A stretch of DNA of 57,864 nt from NCBI GenBank assembly GCA_024743115.1, contig JANSXC010000032.1, forward strand, positions 1 to 57,864. Reading direction: 5' to 3'. Numbering within the stretch: position 1 is the first letter of the stretch; each line of letters begins with the position of its first letter. The DNA comes from a bacterium. GTDB taxonomy: Bacteria > Planctomycetota > UBA1135 > UBA2386. Position numbers and translations under genes: made by a program. A model generated the notes under the pieces. It made no database searches. It had not been told where the DNA came from and saw only the letters and a list, made by a program, of their open reading frames with translations. Positions 1 through 9,041 of the stretch are shown here, piece by piece.

Positions 1-74
1 AGCGCGGTGGGGTGAACGACATCGGGCCTCCTCGGAGGCGGCCGATGCGACCGGAGCCTCCGATGGTCCCGTGC

Positions 75-89
75 CCCGCGATCCGCGGG
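75..89 (-). terminator. possible GC-rich terminator hairpin
   Basis: A perfect 6-bp inverted repeat, CCCGCG-ATC-CGCGGG, lies about 36 nt beyond the stop codon of the minus-strand gene ending at 125. There is no U-tract, so this is only a weak terminator candidate. The rest of 1-124 shows no gene that I can support. Confidence 0.3.
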
Positions 90-124
90 CGTTACGTCGC
101 AACTATCGGTTCCCACTCATTCGA

Positions 125-1516
125 TCAGTTCCGCGGACCGGGAACATCGACGTCGCAGCGCAGCTGCCGCTGGTCGGCCTCGAGTACGATCGTCTGCTCG
201 GTGTCACGGAGCTGGAGCAGCACCTCGAACGGGTTCTTGCGCTCGGTCTGGTGCGAGGCCTGGATCTTGTAGGAGCCGGGGCGCAGCGGGGCGAAGCGGA
301 ACTTGCCGTCCGCATTGGTCTGCACCTCGCGCCCCTGCATCTGCAGCTTGTCGGCGACGCTGAGCCCGACGGGCGCGATGCGAACGCGGATGCCCGCCTT
401 GGCTTTGCCGTCGAACGTGGCCTGGCCGTGAACGATCGTGCCGCGTGACAGGCGAACGGTGGGCAGCTCCTGCGGGCCGTCGACGAAGAACAGCCCGCGC
501 TGTTCGTGTTCGCAGTGCTCGGGGTGCGCGATCACCAGCGAGTACCGACCGGGCGCGAGCGGCGTCAGCCGAAACTGCCCCTTGGCGTCGGTCTTGACCG
601 TAGCCGGGGTGTGCAGTGGTTCGAACCTGTCGCGCAGCATCTGCTGGAACGGCGTCGGGCCGCGCGGTTGCACGTAGTCGGGCCCGGTCCGGACTTCCGC
701 GTCGGCGACGGGTTTGCCGGTGGCGTCGTGGATGATACCCGTGACGGTCGCGCCCCGGGCGAGCGTGACGGTCAACTGCTGGGCCGCTTTCGCGGCGGTT
801 ACGCGGAACGCCGGTGAGACCGTGCGGGCGTGCGGCGGGGCCGTGATGATGACGCGGTAGGACGCTGGCGCGAGGCCGGCGATCCGGACGTGATCGTCGA
901 CGAAGTCGCGGGGTTTGACGCGGCGGTCCTGGTCGGGAAGGCGCAGGGCGGGGAACTGATTGGCGGCCTTGCCGTCGTTCACGACCCGCACGACGCGCAA
1001 CTCGAAATCCTGTACCGGGCCGCCGTGACGGTCGACGACGCGGAGGTGGATGGCGCCCTGGGCGTCCGCTGGGGTTGCATTCGCAGGCTGTGGCTCCTGG
1101 GCCCCTCGGTCCTTCGGCTGCTCTTGCTGAACCTGGTTCTTCTGCGGGTCCTGAGCCGGGGCATCCGTGGGAGCGGCGGTGACCGTCGCGGCCGCGGGTG
1201 CCCGTCCGGGTTCGCGCGGGCCCGAGTCGCTGTGCCCGAAGAACGTCGCCGTCACGACCCCGAGACCGAGCAGCACCAGCGCCGCCGCGAGCCAGCGCTG
1301 GGCGCGCTGCGGACCCGTGGCGTTCTTCGCGGTGAGCACCCGGTTCGCCGCGGCCTGCCCGCGGTCGCGGTGCCATGCGGCGCGGACGGTGTCGGCGAGG
1401 TCCGGTGGCGTGTCCGATCCGAACTCTTCCCGCAGCAGCGCGTCGAACAGCTCGTCGACGGGGCGGCTCTCGGGGGTGGGGGGCGAAGAGGTGAGCAGTC
1501 GGTCTGGCGTGGTCAT
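125..1516 (-). CDS. membrane protein with carboxypeptidase-regulatory-like domains, sigma-coupled
   Basis: 463 aa. About 75 hydrophilic N-terminal residues are followed by one membrane segment (near residues 76-95, WLAAALVLLGLGVVTA), then a Pro/Ala/Gln-rich linker and several carboxypeptidase-regulatory-like beta-sandwich repeats, seen as recurrent GKPVADAEV, DAKGQFRLTPLAPGRYSL and NADGKFRFAPLRPGSYKI patterns. The ATG overlaps the TGA of the upstream ECF sigma gene (ATGA), which fixes the start and implies translational coupling. By position it could be the membrane partner or anti-sigma factor of that sigma, with the N-terminal cytoplasmic segment as the binding part; I see no ZAS zinc-binding motif, so this is inference. 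The repeats would lie outside the cytoplasmic membrane. Exact function unknown. Confidence 0.85.
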   Translation of the reverse strand: MTTPDRLLTSSPPTPESRPVDELFDALLREEFGSDTPPDLADTVRAAWHRDRGQAAANRVLTAKNATGPQRAQRWLAAALVLLGLGVVTATFFGHSDSGPREPGRAPAAATVTAAPTDAPAQDPQKNQVQQEQPKDRGAQEPQPANATPADAQGAIHLRVVDRHGGPVQDFELRVVRVVNDGKAANQFPALRLPDQDRRVKPRDFVDDHVRIAGLAPASYRVIITAPPHARTVSPAFRVTAAKAAQQLTVTLARGATVTGIIHDATGKPVADAEVRTGPDYVQPRGPTPFQQMLRDRFEPLHTPATVKTDAKGQFRLTPLAPGRYSLVIAHPEHCEHEQRGLFFVDGPQELPTVRLSRGTIVHGQATFDGKAKAGIRVRIAPVGLSVADKLQMQGREVQTNADGKFRFAPLRPGSYKIQASHQTERKNPFEVLLQLRDTEQTIVLEADQRQLRCDVDVPGPRN

Positions 1517-2097
1517 CGCAGTTCGTCTCCATTGCGCGGGGGCGCGTCCGGATCGGTGCCGAGGCGGCGGTTCAGGCAATCGCGCAGCCGGTCGCGCAGG
1601 CGCCGCAGCGCCTGCTTGACGCCGGCTTCGCGCAGGCCGAACGCCTTGGCCATGGCGGCGCGCGACTCGTCGCGGCCGTAGCGGTGTTCGAGTAGTTCGC
1701 GGCCGCGGGCCGGCAGGTGGCGCACGCAGGCACGCAGGGCCTGCAGGGCCGACTCGCAGCCGTCGGCGTCGGCATCGAGTGCCTGCCACTCGGCCGCGAT
1801 CGCATCGAGCGAAGCGCGGTCCGGGCGGCGACGCTGCTGGCGCAGACGCATGAGGAACAGGTTCCTCGCCGCGGTGCGGAGCCACGATGCCGCGGTCCGA
1901 CGGGGCCAGTCGGCCGCACCTGCAGCGAGGCCGGCGAGCAGCGCGTCCTGGCAGTGTTCTTCGGCGTGGTCGGCCTCACAACCGAGCGCGCGCAGCCAGC
2001 GCCAGAGCCCGCGCTGGTGCTGCCGAACGAACGTCTCGGCGACCGCGTCGGCGGGGTGGGCCGGAGACCCGGCAAGTCTGGGGGCGGTCGCGGTCAT
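1513..2097 (-). CDS. ECF-type RNA polymerase sigma factor
   Basis: 194 aa, normal for an ECF sigma factor. Region 2 is visible as FVRQHQRGLWRWLRALG, then HCQDALLAGL and SWLRTAARNLFLMRLRQQRRR. Region 4 is LPARGRELLEHRYGRDESRA followed by a helix-turn-helix ending in VKQALRRLRDRLRDCLNRRL. It would direct core RNA polymerase to a small regulon. The stop overlaps the start of the carboxypeptidase-regulatory-like membrane protein by 4 nt, so the two form a two-gene operon. The longer open frame upstream lacks sigma homology, so I start at the ATG at 2097. There are two other sigma factors in this window (26286 and 38932). Confidence 0.9.
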   Translation of the reverse strand: MTATAPRLAGSPAHPADAVAETFVRQHQRGLWRWLRALGCEADHAEEHCQDALLAGLAAGAADWPRRTAASWLRTAARNLFLMRLRQQRRRPDRASLDAIAAEWQALDADADGCESALQALRACVRHLPARGRELLEHRYGRDESRAAMAKAFGLREAGVKQALRRLRDRLRDCLNRRLGTDPDAPPRNGDELR

Positions 2098-2304
2098 GAA
2101 CGCTGCTCCAGTGCCTGGAGTCGGCTGCGGGGTACTTCTTCTTCCCGAAAACTTCGTGGCAGGAGCCGGCACGCCGGCTCCGTCGAGCGGGTCAAATACC
2201 GGGATTCGGCCGATTCCTGGCGAGATGCAGTAGTTCTCCGGATGGTGCGCGGTCCGCTCGATCGGTTTCCTGGTGCGCTCTCGCCAAGTTCGAATACTCA
2301 TCGC

Positions 2305-2310
2305 AAGGAG
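2305..2310 (+). promoter_or_regulatory. Shine-Dalgarno site deciding a GTG start
   Basis: AAGGAG sits 6 nt before GTG 2317. It is one of very few clear ribosome binding sites in the window, and it sets the start of the DUF4332-like gene at a GTG rather than at any upstream ATG. Confidence 0.8.
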
Positions 2311-2316
2311 CAACCA

Positions 2317-2724
2317 GTGACGAAACCCATCACCGAAGTCGAGGGCATCGGCCCGACCTACGGTCAGAAGCTCGTGGATCTCGGCATCGCCGACACCGCA
2401 GCGTTCCTGACGGCCTGCGCGACGCCGGCCGGCCGCAAGGACACGGCCACGAAGGCCGACATCCCGGAGAAGCAGATCCTGAAGTGGGCCAACATGGTCG
2501 ACCTCATGCGCGTCAAGGGCGTCGGCAAGCAGTTCTCGGAGCTGCTCGAAGGCGCCGGCGTCGACACCGTCAAGGAGCTGAAGATGCGGCGCGCGGACAA
2601 CCTCGCGGCGAAGATGGCGGAGGTCAACGCCGAGAAGAAGCTCTGCAAAGCGACGCCGACCGAGTCGATGGTCAGCGAGTGGGTTGCGCAGGCCAAGGAA
2701 CTGCCGCCCACGCTGTCGTACTGA
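2317..2724 (+). CDS. small DUF4332-like helix-hairpin-helix protein
   Basis: 135 aa, starting at GTG 2317 behind a good AAGGAG. It holds two helix-hairpin-helix-like elements: EVEGIGPTYGQKLVDLGI near the N-terminus and MRVKGVGKQFSELLEGAGV near residue 65. This arrangement is characteristic of DUF4332 proteins, whose HhH motifs suggest nucleic-acid binding, although the function is not established. No signal peptide or membrane segment, so cytoplasmic. It appears to be monocistronic: a hairpin plus T-run follows about 100 nt downstream. The family call rests on motif pattern only. Confidence 0.85.
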   Translation: MTKPITEVEGIGPTYGQKLVDLGIADTAAFLTACATPAGRKDTATKADIPEKQILKWANMVDLMRVKGVGKQFSELLEGAGVDTVKELKMRRADNLAAKMAEVNAEKKLCKATPTESMVSEWVAQAKELPPTLSY

Positions 2725-2820
2725 CTCGTACGTACTGATATTCAATCGCAGTGCGGGGTCCTGATCCGGAGCGGGATCGGGGCGCCGCAGCGGTCGCGAA
2801 GCCGCAGACGATTGCACTCT

Positions 2821-2857
2821 GGCCCATGGTCGCGACGATGTGACCATGGGCCTTTTT
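2821..2857 (+). terminator. rho-independent terminator
   Basis: Perfect 11-bp stem GGCCCATGGTC (2821-2831) and GACCATGGGCC (2842-2852) with a 10-nt loop, followed directly by TTTTT. It terminates the DUF4332-like gene. It is the only textbook hairpin-plus-U-tract that I found in the window. It lies inside the longest open frame of the next gene and therefore argues for a later start there. Confidence 0.85.
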
Positions 2858-2871
2858 CGTGGAACGGCTGT

Positions 2872-3885
2872 GTGAGCGGCGCGCCCGCCCGACTCGCGGT
2901 GCGCGCGGCCTGTGTGTCGCTCGCGGCCGCCGTCGGCCTGACGGCCGTGAAGTTCCAGGCCTGGTTCCTCACGGGCTCGCAGGCGGTCTTCAGTGACGCG
3001 CTCGAGTCGATCGTCAACATCGTCGCGGCGGCGCTGTTGATCGTCGGCCTGACCTACGCGGCGCGGCCGGCGGACCGTGACCATCCGTTCGGGCACGGCA
3101 AGCTCGAGTTCTTCGCCGCCGCGTTCGAGGGCGGGCTGATCTTCTTCGCCGCGCTCGCGATCCTGTGGCAGGCGATCAAAGCGTTGGTCCTCGGGCCCGA
3201 GGTCGAGCGTTTGGGTGTCGGCATCGTGTTGACGTTCGCGGCGGGGCTCGGCAACGGCGTGCTCGGCTGGTGGCTCGTGCGGTTCGGGCGGCGCCATCGG
3301 TCGGCCGCGATCGAGGCCGATGGGCAGCACGTGTTGTCGGACTTCTGGACCAGTGCGGGCGCGGTCGTCGGGCTCGGTCTGGTGTGGCTCACCGGTTGGC
3401 CGTGGATCGACCCGGTCGCCGCGATCCTCACCGCGGTGCTGTTGTTGTCGACGGGCTGGCGGGTGGTGCGGCGGGCGGCGGGCGGGCTGCTCGACGAAGA
3501 GGATCCCGAGCTGTTGCGTGAGGTCGTCGGTGTGCTCGCCACGCGGGTCGGTGGCGGCGTGATCCGGGTTCATCACCTGCGCGCGATCCGGGCGGGCCAC
3601 TTCCGACACCTCAGCGCGCACCTCGTCGTGCCGGAGTTCTGGACCGTCGAGCGCGCGCACGACCTCGCGGAAGAACTGGCTGGTCACGTCGTGCGGGAAA
3701 TGCCCGGCGAGGGGGACGTGACGTTCCATACCGACCCGTGTGAGCGCAGCTATTGTCGGATGTGCGATCTCGAGGCCTGTAGTGTGCGGCGGGCGTCGTT
3801 TACCGCGCTCGAGCCCTTGACCGTCGAAGAGGCCGTGCAGCCCGACGAGGAATCGCATTCCACGGGTTCGGGCTCCTTGGCCTGA
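2872..3885 (+). CDS. cation diffusion facilitator (CDF) family metal transporter
   Basis: 337 aa from GTG 2872. An in-frame ATG at 2812 would place the upstream terminator inside the coding sequence, so I reject it. Six membrane segments are expected for a CDF proton/divalent-cation antiporter, probably exporting Zn2+, Fe2+ or Mn2+ from the cytoplasm. Visible signatures are SDALESIVN in TM2, DHPFGHGKLEFFAA before TM3 and HVLSD in TM5 (the HxxxD half of the transport site). The TM2 half reads ExxxN rather than DxxxD, a variant I believe occurs in one CDF subgroup. The C-terminal cytoplasmic domain ends in a cysteine cluster, CERSYCRMCDLEAC, possibly metal binding. Metal specificity cannot be read from the sequence. 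Confidence 0.9.
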   Translation: MSGAPARLAVRAACVSLAAAVGLTAVKFQAWFLTGSQAVFSDALESIVNIVAAALLIVGLTYAARPADRDHPFGHGKLEFFAAAFEGGLIFFAALAILWQAIKALVLGPEVERLGVGIVLTFAAGLGNGVLGWWLVRFGRRHRSAAIEADGQHVLSDFWTSAGAVVGLGLVWLTGWPWIDPVAAILTAVLLLSTGWRVVRRAAGGLLDEEDPELLREVVGVLATRVGGGVIRVHHLRAIRAGHFRHLSAHLVVPEFWTVERAHDLAEELAGHVVREMPGEGDVTFHTDPCERSYCRMCDLEACSVRRASFTALEPLTVEEAVQPDEESHSTGSGSLA

Positions 3886-3938
3886 CCCGCTTTCTGCGAA
3901 TAAAACCCCTCAGCCCCCGTCGACCTGATTCGCACTGC

Positions 3939-5345
3939 ATGCCCGATTCCCCAGACCGCGCCGACAGCCATCCCGCCATCCGCGCGGCGATCGTGACGTT
4001 CCGACGTCGGGTGGCCACTGGCGCGTTCGTCGCCGGGCTGCTGCAGGGCCTGCTGGTCGTCGCGATCGGTTTCGCCGTGACGCTCGTCGGGGTGCGGCTC
4101 TGTGGCGGGTATCTGGCACCGAGTTGGTGGTGGGCGACGCTCGTGTTGCCCGTCGGGCTCACGGGTTGGTGGCGGGCGTCGCGGGCCCGCATGCCCGAGG
4201 CCGCGGCGGTGGCGCACCTGGATCGGCGGCTCGAGCTCAACGGCCTCTTGCTCGTTGGCGCCACGGCCGAACTCGAGCCCACCTGGCTGGGTCGGGTCGA
4301 GCGCGGTCTCGCGGGGTTGCCGGCCGCGTTGCCCCGACCGCGGTGGCGGCGGCTCTTGCCGTGGCCGCTCGCCGCGGCAGTGCTCGCGACCCTGACCGCG
4401 TTCTTGCCGGCGCCGCCGACCGTCGGGCCGCGTACGCCGTTGCCGACGTTCCAGGCCGAGATCGGTCGAATCGGCGGCGAGCTGCGCGATCTGTTCGAAC
4501 GCGGTCACGTGCCCGAGCCGGTCGAGCGCGAACTGCGCGAACGGTTGGATGAGCTCGAACAGCAGGTCGGCAACGGTGAGGTGCCGGAGTGGCGCGACAT
4601 CGACGAACTCGACCAGCGCATCTCGCGCGAGCAGATGATGCAGCTGGCGGCGGCGGCCGAGGAGCGCGCGGCGGCGTCCGGCGCGGAGGGTTCGAGCAGC
4701 GCGCGTTCGCCCGAGGCACTCGCCGCAGCGGCGAAGATGCTCGCGGACCTCGGCATGCTCGACAATTTGCCCGCGCAGTTCGCGGCGGCGTTGCGCGCGG
4801 TGCAGAACGCGGATGGTTCGTTCGATCTCGACAAGCTGCCGTTCGATCCCGCAGAACTCGAAGCGCTCGGTCGCGCGTTCGCTGACGCGTTCGGCGAGTT
4901 CGATCCGGCCCGGCTCGGTCTCGACCAGGGGCAGCTCGCGGACCTGCGCGAACTCGCGGAGCGGTTTCGGCGCGGCAACGGCAGCGGCAATGGCGGCGCT
5001 GGCCAGGGGCAGGGCCAGGGCCAAGGTCCGGGGCAGGGCGCTGGCGGTCGCGGTGGGGTCAATCGCGGGCCGGGTCATACGGCGCTGGCGATGACCGGTG
5101 ACTCGCAGGGCGGTGCCGATCAGGCGCTGCCGCTGCCGCCTGGCCGTGGACTGCCCAAGGACTGGATTCCCGTGCGCAGCGAACGCATCACGCCGATCGT
5201 TGCGCCGACCACGAGTGGGGGCGCTGGCCGCGCCGGGGCCGCGGGGCGCGGCGGCGCGACGTGGCAACTCGACTACGCACCGCGTCATCGCGCGGTGTTG
5301 CGGCGCTTCTTCGGCACGGGCCGCGGGGGCAAGGAGAACAAATGA
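3939..5345 (+). CDS. membrane protein with Gly/Gln-rich tail, first gene of MoxR/vWA operon
   Basis: 468 aa. Two membrane segments near residues 28-70 and a third near 145-160 (WPLAAAVLATLTAFLP) precede a long soluble region rich in Glu, Ala and Leu with coiled-coil character (LRERLDELEQQV). Residues near 345-375 form a low-complexity Gly-Gln tract (GQGQGQGQGPGQG). The C-terminus is basic. The architecture, not clear sequence motifs, resembles large membrane proteins seen next to MoxR/BatA genes. The TGA overlaps the moxR ATG (ATGA), so it is the first cistron of an eight-gene coupled operon. No enzymatic motif seen; function unknown. Confidence 0.8.
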   Translation: MPDSPDRADSHPAIRAAIVTFRRRVATGAFVAGLLQGLLVVAIGFAVTLVGVRLCGGYLAPSWWWATLVLPVGLTGWWRASRARMPEAAAVAHLDRRLELNGLLLVGATAELEPTWLGRVERGLAGLPAALPRPRWRRLLPWPLAAAVLATLTAFLPAPPTVGPRTPLPTFQAEIGRIGGELRDLFERGHVPEPVERELRERLDELEQQVGNGEVPEWRDIDELDQRISREQMMQLAAAAEERAAASGAEGSSSARSPEALAAAAKMLADLGMLDNLPAQFAAALRAVQNADGSFDLDKLPFDPAELEALGRAFADAFGEFDPARLGLDQGQLADLRELAERFRRGNGSGNGGAGQGQGQGQGPGQGAGGRGGVNRGPGHTALAMTGDSQGGADQALPLPPGRGLPKDWIPVRSERITPIVAPTTSGGAGRAGAAGRGGATWQLDYAPRHRAVLRRFFGTGRGGKENK

Positions 5346-6358
5346 CGAAGGTGTTGAGCGAAGCCGAGGTCCGACGCGGCCAGGAGCTTCTCGATCGGAT
5401 CCGGCAGGGCTGCAACTCGGTTCTCCTCGGGCAGGAGGAGCTCGTCGACCTGGCCGTCGTCGCGTTGCTCGCGCGGGGCCACCTGCTGCTCGAAGGCCTG
5501 CCGGGCCTCGGCAAGACCGAGCTCGTGAAGGGGCTCGGTCGGCTGCTCGATTTGCCGTTCCGGCGCGTGCAGTTCACGCCCGACCTGCTACCCGGCGACA
5601 TCACGGGTGGCCCGATCCTGCAGGAGAAGGGCGGTGAGCGCGCGTTCGTGTTCCAGCCCGGGCCGTTGTTCGCGAACGTGGTGCTCGCCGATGAGATCAA
5701 CCGCGCGTCGCCGAAGACGCAGTCGGCGCTGCTCGAGGCGATGCAGGAGCGCAGTGTGACCGTGATCGGTGAGACCCATCAGTTGCCGCAGCCGTTCTTC
5801 GTGCTCGCGACGCAGAACCCGATCGAACTAGAAGGCACGTATCCGCTGCCCGAGGCGCAGCTCGATCGCTTCCTGTTCAAGGTCGAGGTGCCCGGTGTCG
5901 ACGCCGACGTGATGACGCGCATTCTCGGTGAACGGCGTCGGGGTCAGGCGCCGGCGCTGGAGCCGGTGCTGACGGCGGCCGAGCTCGACGAGTTGTTCGG
6001 ACTCGTCGACGGCATTTTCCTGCCGGACGCGGTCGCCAACTACATTGCGCGGCTCGTCGCGGCCTCGCATGCGGGTGGTGCGGACGCGCCGCAGCTCATC
6101 GAGGACAGCGTGCGCTTCGGCGCCTCGCCGCGGGCCGCGATCGCGATCGGCGAGGCGGCGCGTGCGGCGGCATTGATCGCGGGTCGGCCCAACGTCGACT
6201 TTGCGGACGTGCGCCGGACGGCGACCCCCGCGCTCGTGCACCGCATCGTGCTACAGCACTCGGCGATCGTCGCGGGCACGACCCCGGCGGCGGTCGTCGC
6301 AGCGTTGCTCGATGCCGTGCCCGAGATCGCGCGCTCGTTGCCGGAGGCCGTGCAGTGA
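5342..6358 (+). CDS. moxR: MoxR-family AAA+ ATPase
   Basis: 338 aa, the usual MoxR length. Walker A is GLPGLGKT at residues 52-59; Walker B with the following segment is VVLADEINRASPKTQSALLE (catalytic Asp117, Glu118); sensor-1 region is VLATQNPIELEGTYPLPEAQ. MoxR ATPases are chaperone-like AAA+ proteins that act with vWA-domain partners to mature or remodel protein complexes. Such partners lie downstream in the same operon (DUF58 at 10650, vWA proteins at 11462 and 13231). The start is the ATG overlapping the previous stop, and the stop overlaps the next GTG start (GTGA). The specific client is unknown. Confidence 0.95.
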   Translation: MTKVLSEAEVRRGQELLDRIRQGCNSVLLGQEELVDLAVVALLARGHLLLEGLPGLGKTELVKGLGRLLDLPFRRVQFTPDLLPGDITGGPILQEKGGERAFVFQPGPLFANVVLADEINRASPKTQSALLEAMQERSVTVIGETHQLPQPFFVLATQNPIELEGTYPLPEAQLDRFLFKVEVPGVDADVMTRILGERRRGQAPALEPVLTAAELDELFGLVDGIFLPDAVANYIARLVAASHAGGADAPQLIEDSVRFGASPRAAIAIGEAARAAALIAGRPNVDFADVRRTATPALVHRIVLQHSAIVAGTTPAAVVAALLDAVPEIARSLPEAVQ

Positions 6359-8106
6359 CGTCGGGCCGCTGCGCGGCGTGGCTCGCGATCTGTCTGGGTT
6401 GGGTGTGGTGCGCCAGCGCCGTCATGGCCCAGGAACACGTCGTGCATCATCGTGACGGCGATCGCGCGCTCGTTTCCGTGCGCGTCACGCCGCACACCGG
6501 TATGGGCCAACCTGGCGGTCTCGGCTTCCTTTATGTCGAGGCCCAGAACCAGGACGGCGATCCGCACGTCGTGCAGATCGAGCTCGCGAGTCGCCAGTGG
6601 GCCGGCTGCAACGTCGACGTCGATCGCACGATCACGCTCGGGCCGCAAGAACTCGGCCGCTTCCACCTGCCGCTGCCGACCGTCGAGCGCTACCGCTTCG
6701 CGTTGAACATCCGCGTCGATGGCAAGCCGTACGAGGACAGCCTGCCGATGAGCTCGCGGATGGGGCCGTCGTTGCTGCTGCTTGGCGACAACCCGAAGGT
6801 CGAGCCGAAAGCGCTCGCGCTCGCCCAGAACCTGTGGCCGACGTCCGGTCGCCGCAAGCCTGGCGTCACGAAGTGCGAGCCGCGGAACGCGCCGCGCGAC
6901 TGGCGGCTCTACACCGGCTTCCCGCTCGTCGTGCTCGATTCCCTGAGTCAGCAGAGTCGCATCGATCGGGACCTGCAGGAGGCGCTGCGTCGGTTCGTGC
7001 ACGCGGGTGGTCGGCTGCTCGTGCTGTCGCCAGATCGGTTGCCGCCTGGCGCTCTGCGCGAACGCCTCGAAGCCTTCTCGGCCGGGGAGACCGTGCGGCA
7101 TGGCTTCGGTACTTTCACGGTCAGCGCGCAGCATCGACTCGAATCGCCGCGGCTCGCGAGCTTTCTCGAAGAGCACAGCCCGTCGGGCACCGTCCTGCCA
7201 GCGCCGCCTGGCGTGTTCGCCGAGCAGCAGATCCCCGGGCTCGAGCGCGCGCCGGTGCTCGCGTTCCTGCTCGTGATCCTGCTGTTCGCGATCCTGATCG
7301 GTCCGGTCAACCTGCTGATGCTGCGGAAGGCGAAGCGACCGATGCTCGCGCTCGTGACCGTGCCGGCGATCGGCCTCGGGACGACGTTGCTGATGTTTGG
7401 CTACGCGATCGTTCACGACGGTTTCGGCGTCCGCGGTGTCGAACGTTCCTGGACCGTGCTCGACCAGGTCCGGCGGGAGGCCGCGACGATCGCGACGCGC
7501 ACCTTGTTCGCCGGACTCGGACCGGGCGATTTCACGCTGGGCGAGGACAGCCTGCTGCTGGCGCCGGCAGCGTTCGATTTGCCCGACCGACGCAGCCGGC
7601 ATCGCTGGAGTTACGACGGCAGTACCGGTCACGTGCGTGGCGGCGTTCTGCCGGCCCGGACCCCGACGCCGCTCGCGAGCGCGCGGCAGGGCGTGTGTCG
7701 TGATCGGCTGCGCGTGCAGGTCCGCGCGGATGGCGACCTCGATCTGCTCACGGATGGTGGTGTCGAGCCGGTCGGCGACGTGCTGCTGCGCGATCGCGAC
7801 GGCGGCTACTGGTTCGGCACGGCGCCACGGCTGTCGCGGCTCGGCGGCACCGCAGCGCTCGATCAGCTCGAACGGCTGCGCGGGTCCATGCGGCGCCACG
7901 AGGCGGTGGCCCGGCCCCGGCCATCGGCGTTCCTCGTCGAGCCGCTCACGGACCTGCTCGACTCGGGCACGGGTTTGCCGCGCGGCGGCTACATCACGCG
8001 GGTCGCTGCGGCGCCCTGGGTGCCCGATCACGGGCTCGCCGTCGACTACGAGATGCGCGAGCACTTCGTGATCGGTCAGCTCGGCCCGGAGGATTTCGTC
8101 CAATGA
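6355..8106 (+). CDS. exported membrane protein of the MoxR/vWA/ABC operon
   Basis: 583 aa from a GTG that overlaps the moxR stop. An N-terminal signal peptide is visible, with probable cleavage after SAVMA before QEH. A large extracytoplasmic region follows, containing RLLVLSPDRLPPGAL, which suggests a Rossmann or GATase-like fold. Two adjacent membrane segments lie near residues 298-350 (LAFLLVILLFAILIGPVNLL and the following LALVTVPAIGLGTTLL). The C-terminal 230 residues show no motif I know. The stop overlaps the start of the ABC ATPase gene, so it is probably a partner of the ABC transporter, perhaps in the manner of GldG-like accessory proteins. This is inference from context only. Confidence 0.75.
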   Translation: MTSGRCAAWLAICLGWVWCASAVMAQEHVVHHRDGDRALVSVRVTPHTGMGQPGGLGFLYVEAQNQDGDPHVVQIELASRQWAGCNVDVDRTITLGPQELGRFHLPLPTVERYRFALNIRVDGKPYEDSLPMSSRMGPSLLLLGDNPKVEPKALALAQNLWPTSGRRKPGVTKCEPRNAPRDWRLYTGFPLVVLDSLSQQSRIDRDLQEALRRFVHAGGRLLVLSPDRLPPGALRERLEAFSAGETVRHGFGTFTVSAQHRLESPRLASFLEEHSPSGTVLPAPPGVFAEQQIPGLERAPVLAFLLVILLFAILIGPVNLLMLRKAKRPMLALVTVPAIGLGTTLLMFGYAIVHDGFGVRGVERSWTVLDQVRREAATIATRTLFAGLGPGDFTLGEDSLLLAPAAFDLPDRRSRHRWSYDGSTGHVRGGVLPARTPTPLASARQGVCRDRLRVQVRADGDLDLLTDGGVEPVGDVLLRDRDGGYWFGTAPRLSRLGGTAALDQLERLRGSMRRHEAVARPRPSAFLVEPLTDLLDSGTGLPRGGYITRVAAAPWVPDHGLAVDYEMREHFVIGQLGPEDFVQ

Positions 8107-9041
8107 CCGCGCCACTCCTCGAGGTCGATCGCCTCAATCGCAACTACGGCAAGGTGCGCGCCGTGGCGGAGCTGTCGTTCGCGATGGCGCGCGGTCAGGT
8201 CACCGGTTTCGTCGGTCCCAACGGCGCCGGCAAGACCACGACGATGCGCATCGTCGCGACGCTCGACATCCCGGATTCGGGTGACGCGCGCGTCGACGGC
8301 GTTTCGGTGCTGGTCGAACCGCGCGAGGTGCGGCGGCGGATCGGCTACATGTCCGATCAGTTTCATCCGTATCCCAACCTCGACATCGTCGAGTATCTCG
8401 ACTTCTTCGCGCGCGCCCACGGCCTGCGCGGTCGACGGCGCACGGAGACGGTGCGGCGGGTCGCGAGCTTCTGTGGCCTCGACACGTTCCGCGATCGCCC
8501 GGCGACCGGGTTGTCGAAGGGCATGGGGCAGCGGTTGCACCTCGCGAAGACGCTCTTGCACGATCCGTTGCTGCTGATCCTCGACGAGCCGGCCTCGGGG
8601 CTCGATCCGCGGGCGCGCATCGAGTTCCGCGCGTTGCTCAAGGAACTCGCAGCGGCGGGCAAGGGCATCCTCATCAGTTCGCACATCCTGCCCGAGCTCG
8701 GCGAGACCTGTGACTCGGTCGTCGTGCTCGAGAAGGGTCGCCGGGTCGTGTCCGGTTCGATCGCCGAAATCCAGAAGAGCGTGCAGCAGGAGCAGACCGT
8801 CTTCTTGCGTGTGCTCGGGGAGCCCGAGGCTGCGGAGCGATTCCTGCTCACCCAGCCCAACGTCTCGGATATCGCGATCGACGGCAGTCGGTTGCAGTTC
8901 GACTTCGCGGGCGACGACGAGGCGATGAGCGAACTCGTCAAGCGCGCGTTCCATGCCGATCTCCGGATCGTCGAGTTCGCGCGCACCGAAGCAGATCTCG
9001 AGGACATCTTCCTCCGCACCACGAAGGGGAACCTGCAATGA
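8103..9041 (+). CDS. ABC transporter ATP-binding protein (ABC-2 type)
   Basis: 312 aa. Walker A GPNGAGKT at residues 38-45, signature LSKGMGQRLHLAKTL, Walker B LLLILDEPASGLDP, and H-loop SSHIL. The long C-terminal extension after residue 215 is typical of ATPases serving ABC-2 exporters or membrane-remodelling systems of the CcmA/GldA group. It energises the permease encoded immediately downstream, whose ATG overlaps this stop (ATGA). Being embedded between moxR and DUF58/vWA genes suggests that transporter and AAA+/vWA machine work together, but the substrate cannot be deduced. Confidence 0.95.
   Translation: MTAPLLEVDRLNRNYGKVRAVAELSFAMARGQVTGFVGPNGAGKTTTMRIVATLDIPDSGDARVDGVSVLVEPREVRRRIGYMSDQFHPYPNLDIVEYLDFFARAHGLRGRRRTETVRRVASFCGLDTFRDRPATGLSKGMGQRLHLAKTLLHDPLLLILDEPASGLDPRARIEFRALLKELAAAGKGILISSHILPELGETCDSVVVLEKGRRVVSGSIAEIQKSVQQEQTVFLRVLGEPEAAERFLLTQPNVSDIAIDGSRLQFDFAGDDEAMSELVKRAFHADLRIVEFARTEADLEDIFLRTTKGNLQ

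Noticed and set aside
5005..5045. CAGGGC-type micro-repeat in the first gene of the MoxR operon as a regulatory element
   Set aside because: It encodes the in-frame Gly-Gln tract of the protein and is adequately explained as low-complexity coding sequence.
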